Positions 1-9,994 of a stretch of DNA of 29,375 bases are shown here, piece by piece. The stretch lies in assembly GCA_003427395.1 (NCBI GenBank), contig BFEA01000186.1, positions 306,051 through 335,425 on the forward strand. Reading direction: 5' to 3'. The translations under genes and the position numbers were made by a program. Position 1 is the stretch's first letter, and each line of letters starts with the position of its first letter. The notes beneath the pieces were generated by a model. That model had not been told where the DNA came from and ran no database searches. It saw only the letters and a list, made by a program, of their open reading frames with translations. The DNA is from Chara braunii (lineage: Eukaryota; Streptophyta; Charophyceae; Charales; Characeae).

Positions 1-794
1 CGGATCACCCTGGATACCCCCAGGCACACACTCTGCACACACACGAATACACACCTATCACTAACCTACGGCAGCTATGGCCGCCAGCTGACACAAATCT
101 ACAAGCAGCTATGGCTGCGCTAACCTCTAGCCCACTTCGACTTCAGGCTCCTCTCCAGACCACCTCGCACAAGTCACCATGGTAGCGCTTCCGCATGGCT
201 TCCGCAGGGATCAATGAATGGCTGTGCGCTGCCTCTTGATTTATACTTCTGTAACTCGTTGGTCTGCCCTTTTCCATCGGCCCATGGTACACACAGTCCC
301 CTATGGTACTTGCTGCACTGGACTGGGACTGACTGGACTGTACCGCTGACTGCATGGGGACGCACTGCTAACCTACCGCTATCGTACTGCGAACGTACTG
401 CAGTTGGCCCACCACTTGCCCACTTGCCCACTTGGCCACCTGCCTCAGTGAGCAAGCTGTGAAAGGCCACTTCCAGACCTTCCGGAAGTCTGTGGACTTG
501 GCCTTTTGGGACTGTAGCAGCTACGACCTTGACCTTTCAGGACTGTAGCAGCTACGACTTTGACCCTTCAGGACATCTACAGCTACGACTTCTGGAACTC
601 TCTAAGACCTCAACTCGACAGGTCTACAGATTCCCTATGTCCACACAGTCTTACGACAAACAACAACTCACGAAACATAGGTCACGGGTTCAAATACTCA
701 GGGGTGAACTCGGTACTGTACATGTGTAAGGTAAGGTCTGGGGATCGAACCTTGGGATCCGCATCTGCCTCTGCGAAGGGTGAAAACCGTTTCA
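1..794 (-). repeat. 3' LTR of element 1 (left edge outside window)
   Basis: Direct copy of 7999-8919. On the minus strand the LTR starts with TGAAACGG, just after a purine tract, giving a TG...CA boundary at 794. Relative to the right LTR it lacks about 127 bp (missing between about 725 and 735), and differences are confined to the last 185 bases. It contains three tandem 31-bp units at 509-601. Confidence 0.9.
509..601. repeat. Three tandem 31-bp units inside the LTR
   Basis: Units start at 509, 540 and 571 and share the core CAGCTACGAC followed by TTGACC or a similar ending. The third is the most diverged. The same array is present in the right LTR at 8507-8599. Confidence 0.75.
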
Positions 795-802
795 CTCCCG
801 CC
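795..802 (-). other. Polypurine tract of element 1
   Basis: The minus strand reads GGCGGGAG directly before the LTR start TGAAACGG. A purine run next to a TG is the expected plus-strand DNA priming site of an LTR retrotransposon and fixes the LTR boundary at 794/795. Confidence 0.7.
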
Positions 803-832
803 GGCCTAAATTCGAGGTCCTCCGAGAATATC

Positions 833-1089
833 TCAGTCCAAGGCAGGACCTTTACCTTTTCTATCTCTTCCATAGGCCCTGACTATGTCGGGAGCTGTTT
901 CTAGAAGTTCAGTTCTGGTAAACCAGCGGTCGTCTTCCGGTTCCTGACATGCAAATCAAACCTTGTACTGTTTCTGAGGACGACCTCTACCTCCTGTCCT
1001 GAATATATCCTCACCTACAATGTCGTCAATGTCATATCTTTCGTCCATATCCGGAGGGATCATGGACCTTCTAGAGGGAAACTGTTGAC
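833..1089 (-). pseudogene. Pol C-terminal tail, chromodomain-like, frame-shifted from integrase
   Basis: After the integrase stop at 1090, a different minus frame continues to a TGA at 833. It encodes an acidic and aromatic module (about YDIDDIVGEDIF, then a segment rich in charged residues with RWFTRTELL) whose layout resembles the chromodomain-like tail after gypsy integrases of the chromovirus type. One in-frame TGA interrupts it. It lies between the integrase end and the purine tract, where such tails are found. The frame change shows that the integrase stop at 1090 is a lesion rather than the true end of pol. Assignment as a chromodomain is by layout, not by search. Confidence 0.55.
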
Positions 1090-2457
1090 TCACGACAACA
1101 GCTTTGATGCGTGAAATACGGGGTAGGTGTGAAGATGCGCTGGAATCTTTGCTGTGTATGACGGTCCTTCCTCTCCGCCCTTAACTTCTAGAACTGGCCA
1201 CGGTCCTCTATACGCGGGCAATAGCTTTTGTGAGATATTCTCCTCAGGAGCAAACTCCTTAGACTTGACCCAGACTAAGTCACCTACTTGAAATTGTGAC
1301 GGGCGACGATGCTTATTGGCTTGCTCTATCATCCTATGCTGGGCCTTTCTGATGTTCTCTACAATGGTAGCTAACTCCTTCTCGTGTTGTAACGCAAACT
1401 CCCTAGTACCGGGCGGTAGCCTATGAATCTGATCCCGGTTAAGTCCCTCAAACGGTCTGCGTGGTCTAAAGGACTTGTGTAACTCGTTGGGAGTGCGACA
1501 CGTGGACAGGTGCACGCTGTTATTGTAGGCACTGGCTACCTTTGGGAGCATCTCATCCCAGTTAGTCTGATCAGGTCTAATGTACATTCTCAGAACTTGC
1601 TGCAGGAGCTTATTCATTTGCTCAGTCTGACCGTTAGTCTCGGGATGACGGCCAGATGATATCAACAGCTTGGAGCCATATACTCTCATCAACTCTTGCC
1701 AGTTCCGACTCTTGAACCGGGTGTCTCTATTGCTAACAATAGATAGCGCAATCCCGTGTTCACTGACCCAATGATCAAAGAACTTTTGAACTACTAACTT
1801 TGTACGTGCCTCCGCAGGCAACGGAAGAAAAACTGCATACTTGCTAAATCTATCTACTATGGCCATGACTTGGCTCTTACTATGCCTACTCTTGACGCCG
1901 GTGTCCATGAAATCAATGGACACTGAATCTCCGGGCTGGTCAGGAATAGGCAGGGGTCTGAGAAGACCTAGAGGGGCACGCGTAGTAGTTTTATTCCTTT
2001 GGCAGACCTTACAATTGCGGATGTACGCTATGCAGTCGGCCTTCATCCCTGGCCAAGTATACGTGCGCATCAGATTGGCTAAAGTTTTTTGCCAACCAAA
2101 GTGTCCCTCTGTATCGTGACATTCCCCTAAGATCAGGCTACGAATCTCTTCACTGTTGGGGACGCACAAGCGGTCTACTACATCAGTCTTCTCAAATAAC
2201 AAACCCTCTGTAGTGCGGTAATGTGGTTCGGTCTCTGGGGCCTCCTGTGCTCTCTTAAGAAGGTCGCTATAGATAGGATCTTGCGCATATGCCTCTCTAA
2301 CTTTCTGTTGCAGGTCCTTCCCTATATCCAGATAATGGACTATCGCCCCAAAGTAGTCTGCCCTCCTACTTAGAGCATCCGCAACTACATTGTACTTGCC
2401 CTTAACTGGCTTGAGCTCAAAGTCGTACTGGTCGATCTCGGCGGCCCACCTGGTCAA
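1090..2457 (-). pseudogene. Integrase region of pol, element 1
   Basis: This 455-codon open stretch follows an in-frame TAG at 2458 and begins with the end of the RNase H/connection segment (VVADALSRR). The integrase has the HHCC zinc-binding residues (H114, H119, C149, C152), then the DDE core: D182 in SIDFMD, N243 in VSNRD where an Asp is expected, and E279 in NGQTE. The N-to-E spacing is the usual 35 residues. The substitution (codon at 1729-1731) should abolish catalysis. The C-terminal part has the GDLVWV motif and the PVFHASKLL ending of the gypsy integrase tail. It would insert cDNA into the genome if intact. There is no own start codon; it is part of one polyprotein. Confidence 0.92.
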
Positions 2458-3018
2458 CTAAGGTGTCAGCTTGGCCTTCGTCTTCAGCCACCTTAACGTC
2501 TCGTGGCCTGAATAGACTTTGAAGTGCCTCCCAAGCAAGTAGTGCTTCCAGTGTTCTAGTGCTTGCCTAAAAGCGTAGAGTTCCCTCTCATAGGTGGATG
2601 TCGCTACCTTTTCTGAAGGCATCCTAGCAGACATGAACTCTACGGGTCTATATCCACTGCCATCGTCTTGCTGTAGTACAACACCTATGCCATACTGGCT
2701 CGCATCAGTGGTAACAACGAAAGGTAAGGACGGATCGACGACTTTAAGGACTGGGTACTCTATCAACGCCTGCTTCAACTTCTTCATGGCAGACGTGCAG
2801 TCCTTATCCCACTTCCAGATTGTTTCTTTCGTCAGCAATCTGCGAAAGGGTGCAACGATGGTAGAGAAGTTTCTCACAAACTTCCTGTAATAGTTCACTA
2901 GGCCTAAGAACGACCGCAACTCTGTCAACGTGCGGGGCGTAGGCCAATCCCTAATCGTTGCGATTTTGCTATCCTCTGGCTTAATGTCGTCTCCGTCTAA
3001 GATGTGGCCTAAGTACAA
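2458..3018 (-). pseudogene. RT thumb/connection and RNase H region of pol, element 1
   Basis: The reading frame is displaced from the upstream RT by one base near 3030, within an A-rich run, and ends at an in-frame TAG (2458-2460). It encodes the end of RT ([14 protein letters not shown], then RSFLGLVNYYRKFV) and RNase H. RNase H keeps D105 in TTDAS and the acidic YERELYA motif, but the third catalytic Asp is Gly171 in VYSGHETL (codon 2506-2508). RNase H would remove the RNA template during cDNA synthesis. The 186-codon stretch has no genuine ATG and is a segment of the polyprotein. Confidence 0.92.
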
Positions 3019-4530
3019 AACTTGGGTCTTTCTTCGGGTTGATCTTGTAGTTAGCTTCTCTCAGCTTCTCCAAGACCTGCCTCAGATGACCCTGATGCTC
3101 TTGGAGGGTCTTGTTGAATACTAAAATATCATTTAAGTACACTACTACAAATCTATCTAACCACGGCCTGAACAGGTCATTCATACAACACTGAAAGGTC
3201 GCTGGCGCGTTGGTTAGTCCAAAGGGCATGACTATAAACTCATAGTGCCCATAGCTACTCTGGAATGCGGTGTTATACTGATCATCGAGGTGGACCTCTA
3301 TCTGATGATATCCGGACTTCAAATCTATCTTTGAAAAATACTTGCATCCCTGCACCCAGTCGAAAAGATCATCTATACGGGGCAGTGGCTCTGCATTCTT
3401 CACAGTGATAGCATCGAGACCCCTATAGTCAATACACATTCTAAGCTCTCCCTCCTTTTTGGGTACAAATAGAACAGGTGCCCCAAATGGAGACGAACTG
3501 GGCCTAATCCAACCTTTCTCTAGGAGCTCGTCTAACTGCTTGCGTAGCTCCTCCAACTCCCGTGAAGACATTCTATACACCGCTCCTTTGGGAGTTCTAC
3601 TGCCAGGCTTAATCTCAATGCAAAGCTGGATGGGCCGCGGTACTACTCCTGTCGGCGGCTCAGCTAAATCCTTGAACCCTTCCAGCAGCTTGGCAATAGT
3701 CGGGTCAATGGGCTTCTCCTCCTTAGGCTCAGTGACAGGCCTGACGTAAACTACGAAGACCTGTTCTTCTAATTTCTCCTTTTTCACCAATCGGGCAAAT
3801 GCAGGAGCACTGAGACAGCAATGTGCCAGGGTGTTATCTACACCTGATGCATGGAACAGACGGGCAGTCTTAACCTTGCCTGACGGGCTAGGGAGCCTAC
3901 ACTCGTGCTCTCTCAAGTGGAGTGTGGCCCCTGCTGCCTCTTCCCATTCCATACTTAGAACTATATCAAAAGGAAGGTCATCTTGTACGAGGAGAGTCAG
4001 GGAATGGAGAACCTTCTCCACTTTCCCATCTTTCTCTAGGCGGAAATACGCCTGGACTCCCTCTACGTAGTCCTCGACATGCATAGTGCAGTTGTCTGCG
4101 AGGACACTTACTATGGGGTCTTCCAACTTTTGGACTTTTAACCCTAGCCTCAGCTTCTTCAGCGCTCTACGACTAATATAACTACGGGTAGCCCCTGAAT
4201 CTATAAGGGCTCCTACTCTACTTCTGAAAACTTCTACATCTACTAAAACTAGTTGTCCTTTATTCTCCTTTTTCATCTTGGCCCAGGCGGGCATTCTCTC
4301 CTTCGGCTCATCCGCCACGCCTGTGAGGGAGGTGCCTAAAGAGACCCTAACACAAGCAGTCTCTGGACAACTATCTAGGCACCGGCCTGCAACCTCTGCC
4401 ATAGGCTCATGTGGTGTGGGAGTTGCTTGCCGGCTCGTGCTCGTTTCCCCACATGGCCTTATGGTAGGGGCAGTTGCAACCCCTACCGATGGTTGCCTTT
4501 TGACTGTTGGGCAGCCCATCGGGCCTCTCT
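2981..4530 (-). pseudogene. Protease and reverse transcriptase region of pol, element 1
   Basis: The frame opens after a TAG at about 4530; the first ATG is at 4519, counted here as residue 1. An aspartic protease active site (DSGAT, residues 107-111) is followed by RT from about residue 310: [36 protein letters not shown] and [13 protein letters not shown] are all recognisable fingers and palm blocks. The catalytic YxDD box is YLND (461-464); Asn463 (codon 3131-3133) replaces a metal-binding Asp. The frame is lost after about residue 496, consistent with a one-base insertion. Pol lies in the -1 frame relative to gag with about 45 nt of overlap, so frameshifting or a fused ancestral ORF are both possible. 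Confidence 0.93.
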
Positions 4531-6498
4531 ATACTTTGGACAATATCGAATGATGTGGCCAGGGTCACCGCAAAATACGCATTGTCCCTGATCCACACGC
4601 TGCTGCCAAACGCGTTGGTCCAGGCCCAAATCTTCCCAAGGTCGGCCTTGTGGCAGACCTAGGTGCCAACCACTTCTCCTATAGGGTGACCTATTACCCC
4701 TATTAGGTGAACGGTTACCAGAACGGTTTGGCGGGGGACTTTGACCCCTTCCTCCTGCTTGGCAATTTCCTCCTCTACCGCCAACCCCCTGATCGCCCTG
4801 GGAACGACCACCTGAGGCCCGATCCCCTTGGCCCTGGCCTCCTCCTCTTCCTTGCGGCCTCCCTCCGATCGCGACAGCAGCGTAAGTCCTCCCCTGACTG
4901 GCGCCACTGTCCTCTTGCTCCTCATCTAGGCCCCATTCTATCTGCTCGTAGGGGACCTCGTCGACACTACCCTCATCTAACGTAAGGATCAAATGATCCT
5001 TGGTCTTAACCTGTCCAGAGATAGTGCGACCCTTCCACTTTTTTCCCTTGTCCAGATCTTTGTGCCAGAAAGTGGAAACTGACTCGGACCTTGCCTCAAA
5101 CGCTACCACTTCCCTGCTGAAAGCGTCGTAGGTCATGTTAGGTTGCTGACTCTTTTCAAAGAAGTGCCCGCGCAACTGTTCGAGCATAGCGCGGTAGAAG
5201 AGATTGACCAGTTGGGTCTCAGTGACCCCATGGTCAGGGACGACAACTAACTCATCCATTACCCCCTTAAGGGCCCTCGCACTCTTCCACTGGCGGGAGT
5301 GGATGGTTTGCAGTTTATCAGACGCCTTGACACTGCGGGTCATGTCTGGAAACCGTTCGCGCAATAGTTTAAGGAAATCAGTGAGGGGGGTGAACGCAGA
5401 ATAAGCGACTAGATCGTCATTGCAATTAGCAGCGCGAACCAGGGAACGGGCGAAACTGGCGGCTTCTTCCTTCAGAGCGTGTATAGCTATCAAAACATGC
5501 TCATCTGGGGAGACCTTTTGCAGATGCACGTAGGTCTTGACATTGGCCTCCCAATTCTCAAAGTTTTCCTCCTCCTTTTCGCTGTAGGAATCGGGGAATT
5601 TGACTTTGACGGGCTCCCTACGGGGACGTGCTTCCTCCTCTTTGGGAGCGGTCAGTCTGGCGCTCTCTATGGCACCCGTGCAATAGCGCTCTGTACTGTC
5701 TAGGCGGGCCGTCACTTCGGAGCCCACCTGTGTCGCCAGTTCCCGTGCAAAGTCCCTGAGCCCCAATCGGATTGAACGCACAACAATATCCTGACTTCTA
5801 CCAAATAAAAGTTGTTCTTCCTGGACTTGTGCCAGACGCTGTATGTTCTTGGCCATAATCTCCATCTTCCCCAGTAAATCCACTTGCACCGCCATATGAT
5901 CCCTCTGCTTCTTTATCTCTTCTAATTCTTTCGCCGCCTGACTCGCCGCCTCCATCCTTCTTTTCCTCTCCCTTGTCAGACGAAACTTCCACTCCATCCT
6001 TTTTTCATCGTCCAACACCTGCCACTTGAGTGGATCTTCTTCAGCAGCCCACTCTTTCACGGCCGCCTCCTGTTCTTCCCTGGGCACATACATTAAGGCC
6101 TCCTCATCTTCTCCCAGGTATAGTCCAGCAACCCACTCTGTAATCTTCTTCTCCATCAGGTCCTTTTTCGTGCCACTGGATTCTCCTCTTCCTCCGGCCC
6201 TTCGCCTTTCCAGTGGTGTTTCTTCCACCTCCTCTTCCTCTTCTACCGCCTTGAGCTTTTCTTCCTCTTTTTTCTTTAACCTCTCTCTTTCTCTGGCCAT
6301 CTCCTCCTCAATCTTTTTTAACTTCGCCGCCTGTTCCTCGATCAAGGCCTTCTTCTTGGCCTCCTTTGAGGATGGCGGCGGCCTTGGCCTCCTCTTCGGC
6401 TGTGTAAGGGGAAGTGCTCTTTCCGGTACACGTGTCAACCATGATGATAGATGCACAACCAAATAACGGTTCCACTCCTCACCACTTAGACGTTCCCC
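4483..6498 (-). CDS. Gag polyprotein of element 1
   Basis: A minus-strand frame runs from a TAG at 6499-6501 to a TAG at 4483-4485 with no internal stop. The usual translation would start near 6462, but that codon is TTG, and no ATG occurs before the coiled coil, so the start codon appears lost or was supplied from upstream. Order: a short N-terminus, a long Lys/Glu-rich coiled coil, a second charged helical region, a gag core resembling plant gypsy capsids ([15 protein letters not shown] onwards), a Gly/Arg/Gln-rich linker and one CCHC zinc knuckle ([14 protein letters not shown], about residues 628-641 counted from 6462). Gag would form the particle and bind element RNA. Confidence 0.85.
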   Translation of the reverse strand, partial: GERLSGEEWNRYLVVHLSSWLTRVPERALPLTQPKRRPRPPPSSKEAKKKALIEEQAAKLKKIEEEMARERERLKKKEEEKLKAVEEEEEVEETPLERRRAGGRGESSGTKKDLMEKKITEWVAGLYLGEDEEALMYVPREEQEAAVKEWAAEEDPLKWQVLDDEKRMEWKFRLTRERKRRMEAASQAAKELEEIKKQRDHMAVQVDLLGKMEIMAKNIQRLAQVQEEQLLFGRSQDIVVRSIRLGLRDFARELATQVGSEVTARLDSTERYCTGAIESARLTAPKEEEARPRREPVKVKFPDSYSEKEEENFENWEANVKTYVHLQKVSPDEHVLIAIHALKEEAASFARSLVRAANCNDDLVAYSAFTPLTDFLKLLRERFPDMTRSVKASDKLQTIHSRQWKSARALKGVMDELVVVPDHGVTETQLVNLFYRAMLEQLRGHFFEKSQQPNMTYDAFSREVVAFEARSESVSTFWHKDLDKGKKWKGRTISGQVKTKDHLILTLDEGSVDEVPYEQIEWGLDEEQEDSGASQGRTYAAVAIGGRPQGRGGGQGQGDRASGGRSQGDQGVGGRGGNCQAGGRGQSPPPNRSGNRSPNRGNRSPYRRSGWHLGLPQGRPWEDLGLDQRVWQQRVDQGQCVFCGDPGHIIRYCPKYREARWAAQQSKGNHR

Positions 6499-6501
6499 CT
6501 A

Positions 6502-7128
6502 CTTAACTTAAGACTTACTGACTCTCTATGGACTACAGAATCTTACCCTTCGTTCCAGCCAGATTACCACGGCCGACGGAAGCTTTCGCAACCACAGTCC
6601 TTGCAATCCAGACCCAGATGCCCAGCACCTGCGGTCAAACCCACCTGGCTTTCACTCCGGTTCATACCCTATCAACTAGGGGCACTAGCCTAGACTCTAA
6701 CACTACAGCCGTCACTACAGAACCTGTTGCTGATCAGGAGGCATTTAAGGAGATCCCTCGTAACTCCTCAAGAATTCTTTAACGTCGCAGACAGGACGAC
6801 GCGATCAGCAGGTTCTCTCAAAACGTAGACGGCCCGTTCTGCAGCCCACAGCTCAGGTTTCGGGCCTACCGTGCCACACCGAGCAGCCCGCCGGTCAGTA
6901 CCGGTCCTTGGGAGGATTAGGCCTCCGGGACAGTCGAGTCGTCAGACATAGTCTTTAGCCCTACTCTGCCGGCAGGGGTTTGGTCAACGAAGCCCTATCC
7001 TTCATACACGGAGTCCTATCACCTGGACAGAAGAGACTCAACGCAGAACGAAGTACCATAGGGTGAGTGCACATCCATAGGGCGGGGGGATAGGCTGAGG
7101 GCTCGGCGAGATTATACCAACTCCAGCT
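6502..7128 (-). other. Leader of element 1, no gene
   Basis: Untranslated stretch between gag and the 5' LTR on the minus strand. I found no convincing tRNA-complementary primer-binding site. The plus strand has ATACCA at about 7114-7119 and TACCA at about 7054-7058, either of which could be the edge of one, but neither matched a tRNA end I know. The left end of the 5' LTR is therefore uncertain and lies somewhere between about 7050 and 7998. Confidence 0.4.
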
Positions 7129-7129
7129 T

Positions 7130-7227
7130 GGTCAAAATCGTGGTCAGCAGCTCCGGTCAACGCCTTGGTCAACGTGGTCAAACCCCGGTCAACGCTCCGG
7201 TCAACCCTCTGGTCAACGCCCGGTCAA
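7130..7227 (-). promoter_or_regulatory. Array of eight TTGACC (W-box type) motifs
   Basis: GGTCAA on the plus strand (TTGACC on the element's coding strand) starts at 7130, 7155, 7167, 7176, 7187, 7199, 7211 and 7222. Spacing is mostly 9-12 bp, about one helical turn. TTGAC[C/T] is the core bound by plant WRKY factors. The array lies in or just beside the 5' LTR. It may instead be a simple minisatellite of the unit GGTCAACGCCC. Confidence 0.5.
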
Positions 7228-7506
7228 CCCTCTGATCGGCTATGGCTGCCGGCACCTTCTTCCTCACCAATCTCCCTTCTCTTTCTCCTCCTTCACCCTT
7301 CTTCTTTCTCGCTGTTTCTCTTTTTCTTTTTTTTTGTACACCCCCGGCTATGTCTGTCTTCACCTTCGTTTTCCCTCCTTCCTTCTTCCTGCTTCTCTCC
7401 TCTCTCCTGTGTTCCGAGCTCTGCGGCTATGGCCGCTACTTCTTCTTGGACCGCACAGCCAATCTTCAGCACAGCAGGTACGTGGTAACCAATCTTGTAT
7501 CGCTCA

Positions 7507-7508
<2 letters not shown>

Positions 7509-7595
<87 letters not shown>

Positions 7596-7625
7596 GCTCT
7601 AGCTCTCGCTCTCTCTCTCTCTCTC
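7509..7625. repeat. (CT)n microsatellite
   Basis: About 117 bp of CT dinucleotide with a few interruptions (TTTC near 7563, AGCTCTAGCTCTCG near 7595-7610). It lies within the 5' LTR or leader of element 1. It creates long Ser/Leu open frames that are not genes. Confidence 0.97.
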
Positions 7626-7998
7626 TCGTTGTTCTCTGTGCAGGTTCGCATCACCTTCCTCCGCAGCCAAGCTATGGCGGACTTCTTCTTCAAAGGTGGT
7701 GCACTTCAGCTATGGCGCCCACATGTCTCTCTCCTGCTACAACAGCGATGCGCATGGAGTATCGGGTACCAGCTCCGATACCAGTGCAATCAGACTCGCA
7801 TACTTCGTCACTTCACATGCATACAAACAGGTGGGGAATCACACTGGCGCATGGCGCCCAACTCAAAGCTCGAAGATATGGAAACCAAGACACAGTTCAG
7901 ATGTAAGCTCGCTTCAACAGGCTATGGTGCATCAGCACCCACACATCGCAACTCTTGCCACTGTGTCCAACACCACTGTTCACTTCACACTTCAACTC

Positions 7999-8919
7999 CG
8001 GATCACCCTGGATACCCCCAGGCACACACTCTGCACACACACGAATACACACCTATCACTAACCTACGGCAGCTATGGCCGCCAGCTGACACAAATCTAC
8101 AAGCAGCTATGGCTGCGCTAACCTCTAGCCCACTTCGACTTCAGGCTCCTCTCCAGACCACCTCGCACAAGTCACCATGGTAGCGCTTCCGCATGGCTTC
8201 CGCAGGGATCAATGAATGGCTGTGCGCTGCCTCTTGATTTATACTTCTGTAACTCGTTGGTCTGCCCTTTTCCATCGGCCCATGGTACACACAGTCCCCT
8301 ATGGTACTTGCTGCACTGGACTGGGACTGACTGGACTGTACCGCTGACTGCATGGGGACGCACTGCTAACCTACCGCTATCGTACTGCGAACGTACTGCA
8401 GTTGGCCCACCACTTGCCCACTTGCCCACTTGGCCACCTGCCTCAGTGAGCAAGCTGTGAAAGGCCACTTCCAGACCTTCCGGAAGTCTGTGGACTTGGC
8501 CTTTTGGGACTGTAGCAGCTACGACCTTGACCTTTCAGGACTGTAGCAGCTACGACTTTGACCCTTCAGGACATCTACAGCTACGACTTCTGGAACTCTC
8601 TAAGACCTCTACTCGACAGGTCTACAGATCGAATCCCTATGTCCACACAGTCTTACGACAGACAAACAACAACTCACGAAACACAGGTCAGGGGTTCAAA
8701 TACTCAGGGGTCAACTCGGTACCGTACATGGGTAATCGACGGAGTCGTTTGGCACCTCATCATCTTGGGGTACTTACACAGTAATGTGTAGGCGCGCAGC
8801 TGGATATATGCTGGGAACTCCGCCGAGTATCCGACCAAATGACAAATGTGTCGGTGGTAAGGTCTGGGGATCGAACCCTGGGATCCGCATCTGCCTCTGC
8901 AAAGGTGAAAACCGTTTCA
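7999..8919 (-). repeat. 5' LTR of element 1 (part proven by the left copy)
   Basis: Matches 1-794. The right boundary is the CA at 8919; CTTGA at 8920-8924 is the candidate target-site duplication. Compared with the left copy there is about 127 bp of extra sequence near 8730-8860, flanked by GTAA/GGTAAG, which suggests a deletion in the left copy through short homology. The LTR continues leftward of 7999, perhaps to about 7130, but its other copy lies outside the window. A tRNA box B-like GGTTCGATCCCC occurs on the minus strand at about 8864-8876. Confidence 0.9.
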
Positions 8920-9925
8920 CTTGATCTGAGACCCACAACTATTTTCACTGTCTGCAGGGGTGGGCCTGGTTGTTCAGCAGCAGTGGTGGTGGTTCAACAA
9001 ACCCACACAGTCTGAGGTGTGATTGGCTTTAGTCTACAAGAGGACAGTTACTCATTGGGACAGCTGCTGGGGCAGTTACAAAACAGGACAGCTAGATCCC
9101 TGTGCTTGTGTTTTTCTCTTTCCCTGTAGAATGGTGATAGCAGAAGTACGCCTTTTTGAAACTAAAATTTTTCCCTGTAGAATGGTGATGGCAGAAGTAT
9201 GCCTTTTTGACTAAAAAATAAGTGTCTGAGTGGTTTTCCTTTCCAGCAACTGTTTTTCATGCAGCTTCGCTCCCAAATTATTTTGTGTTTTTTTGCTTGC
9301 TTTTCCAAATGGGTTGCATAAGACAAAGTTACCTTCAATTGAACGCCAAATAACTCATGGAGTTTCATATAATTCAACTTTTCACGTACTTGTTTTGTTT
9401 ATGTCTGTATGACAATCAATTGTGTATTGATTTTCATTTCAAATTGTTCTCTAGACTTCTTATGAATATGAGGCGATTGTAACACTGTATATATCGTGCG
9501 TGTTTTTGGTAATCCAAGAGCTTGTGTCTTTCTCTGAATTTCAAAAGATTTAATAACGATCGTTATTTTTGCAGTTATTTGTTCAAGTGTGTTTTTGATC
9601 GAGAGCTTGTTATATGTCACGAAGTGTTACCTATCTAGTTCTCTGATCACAATATCCTGAGTACCTTTGATAGTAACCACATCTGCGAGCATGTGATGTT
9701 TTGATGTAAAATCAAACCCTTGTAAATGACCAAAACCAGGTGATCGGATTTTACAACGGTAAGGACGATTGGTTCTGTTGCTAGTTGAACCGGTACACTT
9801 CATGTAAGTTTGTGATGAAAAAGTGGGAGTTGGTTGGTTGGTTGGTTGGGAAACGGATCTCTTTTTTCATCATCTGTTGGCGTGAATGGGCATTGTGTTC
9901 GCTTGCTGTTTTGCCAAACTTTCAG
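8920..9925. other. Flanking DNA, no recognised gene
   Basis: AT-rich sequence with several splice-like signals (pyrimidine tract plus TGTAG near 9127 and again near 9178; GTAAGT near 9804), compatible with intron. No exon other than the one proposed at 9926 could be translated into a recognisable family. Confidence 0.4.
9121..9222. repeat. 51-bp tandem duplication
   Basis: Two copies starting at 9121 and 9172, both beginning TCCCTGTAGAATGGTGAT and continuing through CCTTTTTGA, with a few substitutions and a 2-base gap. Each copy contains a pyrimidine tract followed by TGTAG, so a 3' splice-site-like signal has been duplicated. Confidence 0.85.
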
Positions 9926-9994
9926 GGATTTTCAAATGAACCAACTATCAGGGCCACTTCCCAACTTCGGATCATTGGCGAAACTTAAGCAAAT
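9926..9994 (+). CDS. Possible single exon encoding one plant-type leucine-rich repeat
   Basis: Between an acceptor-like TTTCAG (ending 9925) and a strong donor GTAAGT (9995) lie 69 nt that, read in phase 2, encode DFQMNQLSGPLPNFGSLAKL followed by KQM. This fits the plant LRR pattern (NxLSGxLPxxGxLxxL) with one repeat per exon, as in many plant LRR receptor genes where exons of about 72 nt are separated by introns at the same phase. No neighbouring LRR exon could be found on either side, so it may be an isolated relic of a gene broken by the transposons, or chance. The unknown part is the rest of the gene. Confidence 0.4.

Larger units (their letters stand above)
1..8919 (-). mobile_element. 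Ty3/gypsy LTR retrotransposon, element 1 (degenerate)
   Basis: On the minus strand the order is 5' LTR (right), leader, gag, protease-RT-RNase H-integrase, a chromodomain-like tail, a purine tract and the 3' LTR (left). The order PR-RT-RH-IN is diagnostic of Ty3/gypsy. The two LTRs are direct copies: bases 1-611 equal 7999-8609 without a difference I could find. The left LTR is cut by the window edge, so the far target-site duplication cannot be seen; the right candidate copy begins at 8920. Pol carries a frameshift, at least two nonsense codons and changed catalytic residues, so the copy cannot be autonomous. The gag/pol style resembles repeats I associate with Chara; this is recognition only. 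Confidence 0.93.

Noticed and set aside
143-470. Minus-strand ORFs of 70 and 98 codons repeated at 8141-8468
   Set aside because: Identical because both copies are LTR; they overlap each other and the plus-strand frame, and have no protein-like features.
7050-7120. PBS of element 1 at ATACCA or TACCA
   Set aside because: Neither extends into a tRNA 3' end I can name, and no LTR start (TG) lies directly beside it.
7242-8183. Long Ser/Leu-rich open reading frames over the CT microsatellite (plus strand, and a minus Arg/Glu counterpart)
   Set aside because: They exist only because the dinucleotide repeat has no stops; they lie in LTR sequence.
8864-8876. tRNA gene from box B (GGTTCGATCCCC) in the LTR
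   Set aside because: No box A at the right distance and no cloverleaf; kept only as a note.
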